DNA from: Legionellaceae bacterium | Lineage (GTDB): Bacteria > Pseudomonadota > Gammaproteobacteria > Legionellales > Legionellaceae | Assembly: GCA_947505025.1 (NCBI GenBank) | Contig: CANNIJ010000066.1 | Span: 1 to 8,853, forward strand | DNA length: 8,853 nucleotides | Reading direction: 5' to 3' | Part shown: positions 1 to 6,316 of the stretch, piece after piece | How positions within the stretch are numbered: the stretch's first letter is position 1 | Layout of the letters: every line of letters begins with the position of its first letter | Notes under the pieces: generated by a model | Databases searched by the model: none | What the model saw: only the letters and a program-made list of their open reading frames with translations | Told to the model about the DNA's origin: nothing | Made by a program: the position numbers and the translations under genes

Positions 1-1
1 A

Positions 2-1219
2 ACTTTCTTAATTCACTTAGGTGGAAAAATTGAAGTGAATTCTAAAGTGCCCTTAAAAACTCGTGATGATCTCTCCCGTGCCTACACCCCTGGGGTGGCC
101 AGAATTTCTCAAGCAATCGCAGATGATCCAACAAACTTAAGAAGATTAACAATTAAACGAAACACCGTTGCCGTGGTTACTGATGGATCCGCAGTTTTAG
201 GTTTAGGAAATATTGGGGCAGCAGCAGCACTTCCTGTTATGGAAGGTAAAGCTGCCTTATTTAAGAGATTTGCAGACATCGATGCTTGGCCTGTGTGCAT
301 TGATTCGCAAGATGTTGATGAAATTGTTAGAACTGTGCAACTTATTGCCCCGGTCTATGGCGGTATAAATCTAGAAGATATTTCTGCACCAAGATGTTTT
401 GAAATTGAAGCAAGATTAAGGGAATTACTAGATATTCCAGTATTTCATGATGACCAACATGGCACAGCCATTGTAGTTTCTGCAGGTTTATTAAATGCAT
501 TAGAGTTACAAGGGAAAAAATTATCTGAGGTCAGTATTGTGTGTATTGGAGCCGGGGCTGCTGGCATCGCTTCAATGCGTCTATTAAAATCTATGGGGGC
601 AAACCCAGCTAATTTATTACTTTTGGACACTCAAGGGGTAATTCACACCGAGCGAGAGAATCTTAATCGACATAAAAGTGAATTTGCACAAAAAACATCC
701 AAAAGAACATTAGCTGATGCCTTGGTTGGCGCTGACGTTTTCATCGGCGTGGCCAAGCCAGATTTATTAAATGCAGATTTATTAAGTCTCATGGCACCAA
801 AGCCGGTGATCTTTGCATTGTCTAATCCAAATCCAGAAGTTCGACCAGAAGATGCATTACGCTGTAGAAATGACATAATTATTGCTACTGGGCGTAGTGA
901 TTATCCAAATCAAGTTAACAACGTTTTATGCTTTCCATACTTATTTCGCGGCGCATTAGATGTTCGAGCCACGTGTATTAACGAAGCAATGCAAATTGCT
1001 GCGGTTGAAGCTATTCGTCAACTAGTACATGAAGACAATGTGCCACAAGACGTAAAAGACAACTACCCGGAAGTAACTAACTGGGCATTTGGACCGCAAT
1101 ATATAATACCCAAACCAATTGATTCACGCTTGCGTCAAAGGGTTACATCTGCTGTTGCAAAAGCTGCAGTCAAAAGTGGTGTGAATAGGATCCCATTAAA
1201 AGGAGAGTATAGTGTCTAG
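2..1219 (+). CDS. NAD(P)-dependent malic enzyme, 5'-truncated by the window edge (probably the ACT-domain type)
   Basis: Catalyses oxidative decarboxylation of malate to pyruvate with reduction of NAD(P)+, in the cytoplasm. Numbering residues from the GTG at 35, the N-terminal malic domain shows the catalytic-tyrosine segment AYTPGVA (16-22), the lysine-containing EGKAALFK (70-77) and the metal-binding acids in NLEDIS (112-117) and HDDQHGT (138-144). A Rossmann NAD(P)-binding domain follows with GAGAAGIA at 172-179, and the C-terminus (QYIIPKP, then VAKAAVKSG) looks complete. GTG 35 is the first start-like codon, but the frame stays open to the left edge and reads LIHLGGKIEV just before it. 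This matches the conserved linker that precedes the malic domain in malic enzymes with an N-terminal ACT domain (family knowledge). The true start and a probable ACT domain therefore lie outside the window. NAD versus NADP preference cannot be read. The gene overlaps the following MFS gene by 8 bp, indicating an operon. Confidence 0.93.
   Translation, partial: TFLIHLGGKIEVNSKVPLKTRDDLSRAYTPGVARISQAIADDPTNLRRLTIKRNTVAVVTDGSAVLGLGNIGAAAALPVMEGKAALFKRFADIDAWPVCIDSQDVDEIVRTVQLIAPVYGGINLEDISAPRCFEIEARLRELLDIPVFHDDQHGTAIVVSAGLLNALELQGKKLSEVSIVCIGAGAAGIASMRLLKSMGANPANLLLLDTQGVIHTERENLNRHKSEFAQKTSKRTLADALVGADVFIGVAKPDLLNADLLSLMAPKPVIFALSNPNPEVRPEDALRCRNDIIIATGRSDYPNQVNNVLCFPYLFRGALDVRATCINEAMQIAAVEAIRQLVHEDNVPQDVKDNYPEVTNWAFGPQYIIPKPIDSRLRQRVTSAVAKAAVKSGVNRIPLKGEYSV
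1201..1214 (+). promoter_or_regulatory. Ribosome binding site and GTG start of the first MFS gene, inside the malic enzyme 3' end
   Basis: AGGAG at 1201-1205 lies 6 nt before GTG at 1212-1214. The GTG overlaps the end of the malic enzyme frame, whose TAG stop is at 1217-1219. The strong Shine-Dalgarno and close overlap support this GTG as the start and suggest translational coupling between the two genes. Confidence 0.7.
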
Positions 1220-2498
1220 TTCTAAACAAAAGCGCTTGGCTTGGTTGATTTGTGGTCTTGGGGCCGTCTTTTACGCATATGAGTACTTGCTGCGCATCGC
1301 CCCCAGTGCGATGGAATTTTCGCTGCGATCTCACTTTAATTTGTCCGCAACCGGCTTCGGTTTGCTCTCCGCTGTATACTATTACGCCTACGTACCAATG
1401 CAGTTGCCTGTAGGTATCCTGATGGACCGCTTTGGTCCACGAAGATTATTAACTTTTGCATGTGCTATATGTGTGATCGGTACTGTGTTCTTTTGTAATA
1501 CCGAGATAGTCAGCGTGGCCATGGTTGGTAGATTCTTGGTTGGCGCGGGATCAGCATTTGCTTTTGTAGGCGTATTAAAACTTGCCACACTCTGGCTGCC
1601 TGAGAATAAATTGGCCATGGTTGCCGGTATGACTAGTGCTCTGGGGACTATTGGTGCTATGGTTGGTGATAACTTGCTTGGTGTAATGATTGATCATGTT
1701 GGCTGGGTAAGCACCATTAATTACATGGCGATTATCGGCGTGGTATTGGTATTTGCTCTGTGGTTCTTTATTAAAGATCACCAACGTGACAGTGAATGTA
1801 GTGGTACCATTTACGGATTTAAGCAAAGTTTAACTGATTTATCTATCATCTTACGTGAAAAACAAGTTTGGGTGAATGGTCTATATGGTTGTTTGGTTTA
1901 TTTACCCACCACAGTGTTCGGTGAGTTATGGGGGATCCCATATTTATCACACGCACATGGATTGAATCAATCTAGCGCAGGATTTGCCAATTCATTATTA
2001 TTTTTTGGGTTCATGATTGGCGCTCCACTGATGGGATTACTTTCAGATACGTTGAAAAAACGTAAGCCGCCGATGATCATAGGTGCTATTGGTGCATCAA
2101 TCATGGTTATGATCATCTTATATGTACCAGATTTAAATGAACATTCAATTGACCTATGTATGTTTGTTTTGGGTTTATTTTATAGCTCACAAACTATAGT
2201 ATTTGCTGTTGGCCGTGAGTTAAGCCCGAATGAAGCTGCAGGAACAGCTATTGCCATGACTAATATGATGGTTATGGTTGGCGCATTGGCCTTACAACCG
2301 CTGATTGGTCATCTATTAGACTGGAGTGCGCGCTTGAACATGAGTCCGGTACTACCAAGAGTGTTAAATGAACCATTACAACAAATATACACTGCGGCCG
2401 ATTACCAACTAGCGATGTCAGTGATCCCTGTGGGAATAATTATTGCCGCATGTTTAACCTACTTCATCAAAGAGACTCATGCGCATGCCCCTAGCTGA
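1212..2498 (+). CDS. Major facilitator superfamily transporter, first of a tandem pair
   Basis: A 428-residue inner-membrane carrier of typical 12-helix MFS length. Hydrophobic segments run throughout, with a more polar central stretch near residues 190-215 separating the two halves. The MFS motif A between helices 2 and 3 reads GILMDRFGPRR (68-78), and the equivalent loop in the second half reads GLLSDTLKKRK. The start is a GTG with a good AGGAG 6 nt upstream. The first helix contains YAYEYLLRIAPS, which recalls the Pht (phagosomal amino-acid/nucleoside) transporters of Legionella and Coxiella; this subfamily placement is from memory and tentative. The substrate cannot be deduced. It is clearly paralogous to the next gene, sharing PMQLPVG, FVGVL and VFGELWG at equivalent positions. 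It overlaps malic enzyme upstream and the second MFS gene downstream, so all three are probably co-transcribed. A carboxylate or amino-acid substrate would fit that context, but this is inference. Confidence 0.9.
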   Translation: MSSSKQKRLAWLICGLGAVFYAYEYLLRIAPSAMEFSLRSHFNLSATGFGLLSAVYYYAYVPMQLPVGILMDRFGPRRLLTFACAICVIGTVFFCNTEIVSVAMVGRFLVGAGSAFAFVGVLKLATLWLPENKLAMVAGMTSALGTIGAMVGDNLLGVMIDHVGWVSTINYMAIIGVVLVFALWFFIKDHQRDSECSGTIYGFKQSLTDLSIILREKQVWVNGLYGCLVYLPTTVFGELWGIPYLSHAHGLNQSSAGFANSLLFFGFMIGAPLMGLLSDTLKKRKPPMIIGAIGASIMVMIILYVPDLNEHSIDLCMFVLGLFYSSQTIVFAVGRELSPNEAAGTAIAMTNMMVMVGALALQPLIGHLLDWSARLNMSPVLPRVLNEPLQQIYTAADYQLAMSVIPVGIIIAACLTYFIKETHAHAPS

Positions 2499-3753
2499 AT
2501 GCATGAATAAAAAACAACTGTGCCTGGGTATATTTATTTGCGCCCTGGGCGCACTGTTTTATTGCTATGAATTTATCTTACGTATCCTGCCAGGGATTTT
2601 GCAGCAACCACTAAGCATAGCCTTTGGTCACTTGTCTGCCTCGGCCTTTGGACAACTTTCAGCATTATATTATGTTGCTTACTCTCCTATGCAGTTACCT
2701 GTAGGTATGTTTGTAGACAGATTTGGGACTCGTAAGCTGCTATCTATAGCTTGTTTGTGTTGTGTTATCGGCACATGGATGTTCAGTACTTTTGGATCTT
2801 TGCCGGTAGCCAGCTGCGGACGTTTTATTGTTGGTTTTGGCAGCTCATTTGTATTTGTTGGTGTTTTATCACTGGCTGTAGAATGGCTGCCAAAACGTTA
2901 TTTCTCTTCATTTGCCGGTCTTATGACTACCTTGGGCATGCTTGGTTTGGTCTATGGGGAAATCACTATAACGCATACCGCAGCTAGCATGGGTCTGAAT
3001 TATGTATTTTTAGTTTTGATTTTTTTAGGTATAGGTCTATCTGGCTTATTAATCTTTTTCTTACAAGATTCTCCAGACAAAAAGAAAAAATCACACCTAG
3101 ACTTGCGATCTTTTTTTCTGCAGGTTACAAAAGTATTATGCTCTAAACCTGTTTGGATTATTGGTGTTATTGGAGCTTGTTTATATACGTCACTGAGTGT
3201 TTTTGGAGAATTGTGGGGTAATGCTTATTTACAACAAGCACATCACTTAAGCGCCAAGCAAGCCGCTAATACTATTTCACTGCTTTTTGTAGGTTGGGCG
3301 ATTGGTGCACCTTTATCTGGATTTTTATCAGATTACACTGGCAGTCAGATCCTACCTCTACAAATAAGTGCCTTGGGTGCATTAATCTGTATTTCTATTA
3401 TGCTCTATATTCCAGAATTGTCATACTCATGGGTTAATGCTTTAATGTTGTTATATGGAGTATTTAGTGGAGCTGAAATTATTGTTTTTGTAATGGCAAA
3501 AGAATACTCTGGTGCCACTTTGTCAGGTACAGTTTTTGCCGCAACTAACATGATTGTAACCCTGGGCGGAGTAGTATTCCAGCCATTAGTTGGAATGTTA
3601 TTAGACTATAATCAAGATAGTCTGGTGGTAGTAGGTGAAAGAATATACTCCGTATCGGACTATCACCTGGCATTATCAATTCTGCCAGCATCTCTAATAC
3701 TATCAATTATACTGGCTTATTTTTTAAAAAATAAGCCAGTTAAGTCCAATTAA
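2479..3753 (+). CDS. Major facilitator superfamily transporter, second of a tandem pair
   Basis: A 424-residue multi-helix membrane carrier and a diverged paralogue of the preceding gene. It shares the YCYEFILRILPG opening, PMQLPVG followed by motif A DRFGTRK (80-86), FVGVL, VFGELWG and IGAPLSGFLSD at corresponding positions. Two starts are possible. ATG 2479 overlaps the upstream gene by 20 bp and has a modest AAAGAGA at 2469-2475. ATG 2503 lies just after the upstream TGA (2496-2498) and gives MNKKQLCLG, which aligns better with the first transporter's N-terminus but has no clear Shine-Dalgarno, so it would rely on re-initiation. Either way translation is probably coupled to the upstream gene. 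The last codons lie inside a perfect 30-bp palindrome. Substrate unknown; a Pht-like role is possible but unproven. Confidence 0.9.
   Translation: MRMPLAECMNKKQLCLGIFICALGALFYCYEFILRILPGILQQPLSIAFGHLSASAFGQLSALYYVAYSPMQLPVGMFVDRFGTRKLLSIACLCCVIGTWMFSTFGSLPVASCGRFIVGFGSSFVFVGVLSLAVEWLPKRYFSSFAGLMTTLGMLGLVYGEITITHTAASMGLNYVFLVLIFLGIGLSGLLIFFLQDSPDKKKKSHLDLRSFFLQVTKVLCSKPVWIIGVIGACLYTSLSVFGELWGNAYLQQAHHLSAKQAANTISLLFVGWAIGAPLSGFLSDYTGSQILPLQISALGALICISIMLYIPELSYSWVNALMLLYGVFSGAEIIVFVMAKEYSGATLSGTVFAATNMIVTLGGVVFQPLVGMLLDYNQDSLVVVGERIYSVSDYHLALSILPASLILSIILAYFLKNKPVKSN
3711..3740. repeat. Perfect 30-bp palindrome at the 3' end of the second MFS gene
   Basis: The half-site is ACTGGCTTATTTTTT, followed immediately by its exact reverse complement with no spacer. 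In RNA it could fold as a stem of about 13 bp with a 4-nt UUAA loop. It lies wholly inside the coding sequence and encodes the last residues, around AYFLKNKPV. No U-run follows it on either strand, so it is not a standard intrinsic terminator. It could act as a 3' mRNA stabiliser, a weak transcription pause or a protein site; the sequence does not decide between these. Confidence 0.75.
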
Positions 3754-3756
3754 CCA

Positions 3757-3782
3757 CAAACCTGGCTGGGGTTGCTCTTTTA
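3757..3782 (+). terminator. Weak candidate terminator after the malic enzyme/MFS operon
   Basis: CAAACC (3757-3762) can pair with GGGTTG (3769-3774, one internal mismatch) around a 6-nt loop, followed by CTCTTTTA. The stem is short and the U-tract interrupted, so termination here would be leaky and infA could receive read-through. Its loop region contains CTGGCT (3762-3767), which can instead pair with AGCCAG in the right arm of the 30-bp palindrome. Confidence 0.25.
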
Positions 3783-3828
3783 TCATTTTTAGTGCAACAT
3801 TCATGGTTTTATCCTTTAAGAGAAATAT

Positions 3829-4050
3829 ATGGCAAAAGAAGATCATATTGAAATGCTGGGCACTGTAGTTGAAAGTTTACCTAACACATGGTTTCGTGTA
3901 GAACTTGAGAATGGACATATGGTTATGGCACATATCTCTGGTCGAATGCGTAAAAACTACATTCGTATTTTAACCGGCGATAAAGTTAAAGTCGAATTAA
4001 CTCCTTATGACCTAACTAAAGGGCGTATTATATTTCGTGATAAAAATTAA
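3829..4050 (+). CDS. infA: Translation initiation factor IF-1
   Basis: Small essential factor that binds the A site of the 30S subunit, assists IF-2 and IF-3 and controls start-site selection. The 73-residue product is a single S1-like OB-fold domain at the usual length (72 residues in E. coli). It shows the family signatures MAKEDHIEMLGTV (1-13), RVELENGH (23-30), AHISGRMRKNYIRILTGD (34-51) and ELTPYDLTKGRI (56-67). ATG 3829 has a good AAGAGAA at 3818-3824. It follows the MFS gene by 75 bp, with only a weak terminator candidate between, and converges on pmbA with 9 bp between stop codons. I see no convincing promoter in the 75-bp gap, so it may depend partly on read-through from the operon upstream. 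Confidence 0.98.
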   Translation: MAKEDHIEMLGTVVESLPNTWFRVELENGHMVMAHISGRMRKNYIRILTGDKVKVELTPYDLTKGRIIFRDKN

Positions 4051-4075
4051 TCTGCTGACTTAAGAAGTTCCAGCA
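4041..4075 (-). terminator. Candidate intrinsic terminator for pmbA
   Basis: TGCTGACTT (4053-4061) can pair with AAGT (4065-4068) and CAGCA (4071-4075), leaving a 3-nt loop and a 2-nt bulge. On the minus strand this hairpin is followed after 6 nt by TTTTT (plus-strand A run 4042-4046) within a T-rich stretch. The hairpin spans the pmbA stop codon (4060-4062). On the plus strand no T-run follows, so it would not serve infA well. Confidence 0.35.
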
Positions 4076-5421
4076 ATCATCATCTGCTCAACCAAGACTG
4101 AACCGCAGCGCGTTGATGAATTTAGGTTGCGATCATTGCCCACCGCAACAATTCGGGCAAACATGTCTTTTAAATTGCCTGCAATAGTAATTTCTTCGAC
4201 TGCATACTGGATTTCTCCACCAGAAACCCAAAAACCACAGGCCCCTCGGGAATAATCTCCGTTTAATAGATTTATACCATGACCCATTAGTTCTGTGACA
4301 TATAATCCAGTGCCCATGGTACTGAGTAACTCTTTTACATCACCCGCGGTTGGATCCACGGTTAGATTAAATACCCCACCACTATTTGCTGTGGTGGCCA
4401 AGCCTAACTTGCGTGCAGAATAACTACTCAAAACATATTGGCATAAGCGGCCACTATCAATCAATCTATTATTACGTGTTAATACCCCTTCACGATCAAA
4501 TGGACTACTGCCCAAAGCACCCAGCAAGTGTGGTTGTTCATGTATGTTAATGTTTTCTGGAAAAATAATTTGCCCGATCGAGTCTAATAAAAAAGTATTT
4601 TTCCGATATAAATTACCGCCGCTGATTGCTGCAATAAATGAAGAAAATAAACCACTGGATAATTCAGAAGAAAATAATACCGGCACTTTTTGTGTTTTCA
4701 GGCGTCTAGCACCTAATCTGGCCGCGGTACGTGCAACTGCACGTGCTGCTAAAACCTCAGCAGGGAGTAAATCGATATAATTACGAGCGGTGGTATACTC
4801 ACCATCACGTTGCATACCACGATCATCTTGGGCTAGTACTGAGCAGTTCAGGCCATGTAAAGTACTATCGACTAATCCAACAAAACCTTGGGTGCTCGCA
4901 TATCCTTGACAGGAAGAGTAGGTTGATAAACTAACTCCTTCTGTTTTTTTAATCCTGGGATCCAGGTTTAATGCATAATATTCACATTCTAATGCGTTTT
5001 TGATGGCTTGTTCTGGAGTCAGATCCCAAGGATAAGATAAATCTAAAGTCATGTATTGACTGCTCACCAAAGCTGGATCAGGCAATCCAAAACATGGATC
5101 ACTAGCGCTAACCCGGGCAATCTCATATGCTGCTAATACCATAGCGTCCAATGCTTGCGCTGAAATATCACTGCTACTCGCACAACCAGTTTTCTGACCA
5201 AGATAAACATTAACGCTGATCCCCTGATCTTCGCTAAAAGCTACGGTCTCAACTTCACCCATACGCACATCAACCGAAAAACCGCGATCATAATTAGCTG
5301 AAACACTTGCATCCGTAGCTCCCAGGGCACGTGCGCGGCTTAAAACATCCGCCATAACTTGATTGAGCGAGTCTTTAGAGGTGATATGCGATTGTTTGCT
5401 GTTTTGTGGTATGATTTTCAT
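4060..5421 (-). CDS. pmbA: TldE/PmbA-family metalloprotease subunit
   Basis: PmbA (TldE) partners with TldD in a cytoplasmic heteromeric protease that, in E. coli, trims the microcin B17 leader and degrades unfolded small proteins such as the CcdA antitoxin. The zinc-binding HExxxH motif sits in TldD, and none is evident here, as expected for the E subunit. At 453 residues it has the usual length (about 450). Family signatures are the N-terminal VDVRMGEVETVAFSEDQG (50-67), the middle LLGALGSSPFDREGV (299-313) and the C-terminal TGLYVTELMGHGINLLNGDY (371-390), then SRGACGFWVSGGEI (391-404), ITIAGNLKDM (411-420) and CGSVLVEQMMIAG (439-451). The ATG is well supported by AAGGAG at 5433-5428 with 6-nt spacing. 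No tldD is in the window. It diverges from the glycosidase gene across 39 bp and converges with infA. Confidence 0.95.
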   Translation of the reverse strand: MKIIPQNSKQSHITSKDSLNQVMADVLSRARALGATDASVSANYDRGFSVDVRMGEVETVAFSEDQGISVNVYLGQKTGCASSSDISAQALDAMVLAAYEIARVSASDPCFGLPDPALVSSQYMTLDLSYPWDLTPEQAIKNALECEYYALNLDPRIKKTEGVSLSTYSSCQGYASTQGFVGLVDSTLHGLNCSVLAQDDRGMQRDGEYTTARNYIDLLPAEVLAARAVARTAARLGARRLKTQKVPVLFSSELSSGLFSSFIAAISGGNLYRKNTFLLDSIGQIIFPENINIHEQPHLLGALGSSPFDREGVLTRNNRLIDSGRLCQYVLSSYSARKLGLATTANSGGVFNLTVDPTAGDVKELLSTMGTGLYVTELMGHGINLLNGDYSRGACGFWVSGGEIQYAVEEITIAGNLKDMFARIVAVGNDRNLNSSTRCGSVLVEQMMIAGTS

Positions 5422-5424
5422 AAT
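5396..5424 (+). promoter_or_regulatory. Candidate promoter for the phosphodiester glycosidase gene
   Basis: TTGCTG (5396-5401) and CATAAT (5419-5424) are 17 bp apart. An overlapping extended -10, TGgTATGAT (5407-5415), is an alternative. Both lie in the first codons of pmbA on the opposite strand, because the 39-bp gap has no room for two promoters. Weak, by-eye call. Confidence 0.3.
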
Positions 5425-5460
5425 TCACTCCTTCGTTTGGCTTAAGGATACAAGATCCAG

Positions 5461-6195
5461 ATGCAAAGGCAATCACTGTTTTTTTTACTGTTCATACTTT
5501 TGACTCCAATTCAGTCAATTGCAGCCTGGCGATCATTAGCTCCGGGCATTGAGTATACACAAATCAATGCCATTACTTTTTCGCGTTGGTCACATGTTCA
5601 TGTTTTTAGGATTAATCCCCAACAAAATCGATTAGACTTAATTATGGCGACTGATTTAGGTAAAAATCAGGCTTCGATCAAGGACTTTGCAGAAAACAGT
5701 CACGCATTAATTGCGGTTAATGGTGGTTTTTTTGATCAACAAGGCAAGCCACTAGGTTTACGTATCGTCAATAGTCGACAACGACACCCATTAAAGCCAA
5801 TCAGTTGGTGGGGCGTATTTTACATAAAAAATCAACATCCACATATAGTTGCAGGCACAAATTCCGTGCCTAATAATGTAGAATTTGCCGTACAAGCTGG
5901 TCCAAGATTAATTATAAACAGCAAAATTCCCCGACTAAAACCTGGCTACGCTGAACGTACTGCTTTGGGCCTTGATGCTGCTGGAAATATTTTATTAGTT
6001 GTCACAGAAAACACACCTATGACCACCACAGAGCTAGCCGAACGCATGCATGCCAGGCCAATACAATGTACCCAGGCACTGAATTTAGATGGTGGCAGCT
6101 CCACACAGCTGTATGCTGATTTGCATGAATTTAATTTGTTTGAACCTGGATTTGCAAATATCAGTGATAGCCTGGTATTTACTGCACGCCGATAA
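5461..6195 (+). CDS. Secreted phosphodiester glycosidase family protein (NAGPA-like domain)
   Basis: Predicted exported hydrolase of the NAGPA/DUF2233 fold, named for the enzyme that removes GlcNAc from a phosphodiester-linked sugar; bacterial substrates are largely unknown. Residues 1-21 form a signal peptide: a short charged start, the hydrophobic LFFLLFILL, and a likely cleavage after SIA (19-21). The mature part carries the family signatures VNGGFFD (86-92), QAGPRLI (145-151), ERTALG (165-170) and ALNLDGGSSTQL (206-217), covering the expected core. The 244-residue length suits a single-domain periplasmic or secreted protein. ATG 5461 is the only sensible start, since a stop codon lies 18 bp upstream in frame; AAGGA at 5444-5448 sits a rather long 12 nt away, suggesting modest translation. 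It diverges from pmbA. Its stop codon abuts a DnaA box belonging to the nrdA control region. A cell-wall polymer or glycolipid substrate is possible but speculative. Confidence 0.88.
   Translation: MQRQSLFFLLFILLTPIQSIAAWRSLAPGIEYTQINAITFSRWSHVHVFRINPQQNRLDLIMATDLGKNQASIKDFAENSHALIAVNGGFFDQQGKPLGLRIVNSRQRHPLKPISWWGVFYIKNQHPHIVAGTNSVPNNVEFAVQAGPRLIINSKIPRLKPGYAERTALGLDAAGNILLVVTENTPMTTTELAERMHARPIQCTQALNLDGGSSTQLYADLHEFNLFEPGFANISDSLVFTARR
5491..5518 (-). promoter_or_regulatory. Candidate promoter for pmbA inside the glycosidase signal-peptide region
   Basis: Reading the minus strand, TTGACT (5518-5513) and TATGAA (5496-5491) are separated by 16 bp, about 70 bp before the pmbA start. The -35 is half of an inverted repeat, TTGACT-7-AGTCAA (5500-5518), which could also be an operator or chance. 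Low confidence. Confidence 0.3.
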
Positions 6196-6204
6196 TTATC
6201 CACA
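6196..6204 (+). promoter_or_regulatory. Perfect DnaA box upstream of nrdA
   Basis: TTATCCACA matches the strong DnaA consensus 9-mer exactly and begins directly after the stop codon of the glycosidase gene. It lies about 23 bp before the predicted nrdA -35. DnaA is known to bind and regulate the nrdAB promoter in E. coli; the same role here is inference. Confidence 0.7.
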
Positions 6205-6226
6205 ACATACCCCCAGACTTATTCTC

Positions 6227-6255
6227 TTGATATTTGATCCAAAACACATTATCTT
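6227..6255 (+). promoter_or_regulatory. Predicted sigma-70 promoter of nrdA
   Basis: TTGATA (6227-6232) and TATCTT (6250-6255) are spaced exactly 17 bp (5/6 and 4/6 consensus matches). Transcription would start near 6262, giving a leader of about 55 nt. The -10 is fully covered by the first NrdR box, a layout suited to repression. Confidence 0.55.
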
Positions 6256-6259
6256 GTGG
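6244..6259 (+). promoter_or_regulatory. NrdR box 1 (upstream, weaker)
   Basis: ACACATTATCTTGTGG matches the palindromic NrdR box (remembered consensus ACACwATATATwGTGT) at 13 of 16 positions and overlaps the predicted nrdA -10. NrdR is the ATP-cone repressor of RNR genes and binds paired boxes cooperatively. Confidence 0.75.
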
Positions 6260-6274
6260 TTTATAGTTTATAAA

Positions 6275-6290
6275 ACACTACATATTGTGT
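6275..6290 (+). promoter_or_regulatory. NrdR box 2 (downstream, near-consensus)
   Basis: ACACTACATATTGTGT matches the NrdR box consensus at 15 of 16 positions. Its centre is 31 bp from that of box 1 (15-bp gap), i.e. three helical turns, the spacing typical of paired NrdR sites. It lies just downstream of the predicted transcription start. Confidence 0.85.
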
Positions 6291-6298
6291 TTTACCCA

Positions 6299-6307
6299 TT
6301 ATCCATA
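6299..6307 (+). promoter_or_regulatory. DnaA-like 9-mer before the nrdA ribosome binding site
   Basis: TTATCCATA differs from the DnaA consensus at one position (C8 to T). It is in the same orientation as the perfect box at 6196, 103 bp downstream of it, and overlaps the first base of the nrdA Shine-Dalgarno (AGGA 6307-6310). It may be a weaker second site or chance. Confidence 0.35.
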
Positions 6308-6316
6308 GGAAATAAA

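Noticed and set aside
901..909. DnaA-like 9-mer TTATCCAAA inside the malic enzyme gene
   Set aside because: A one-mismatch 9-mer is expected by chance in AT-rich coding sequence, and nothing regulatory surrounds it.
109..1826. Several 60-83 codon minus-strand open frames opposite the malic enzyme and first MFS genes
   Set aside because: They lie entirely antisense to well-supported genes and have no recognisable domains, so they are shadow frames.
4544..4934. Plus-strand open frames of 67-78 codons opposite pmbA
   Set aside because: Antisense to conserved pmbA codons, with no recognisable protein signature.
6196..6307. Possible replication origin because of DnaA boxes
   Set aside because: Only two boxes, no long AT-rich unwinding element, and no dnaA, dnaN or other usual origin neighbours. 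Regulation of nrdA explains them better.
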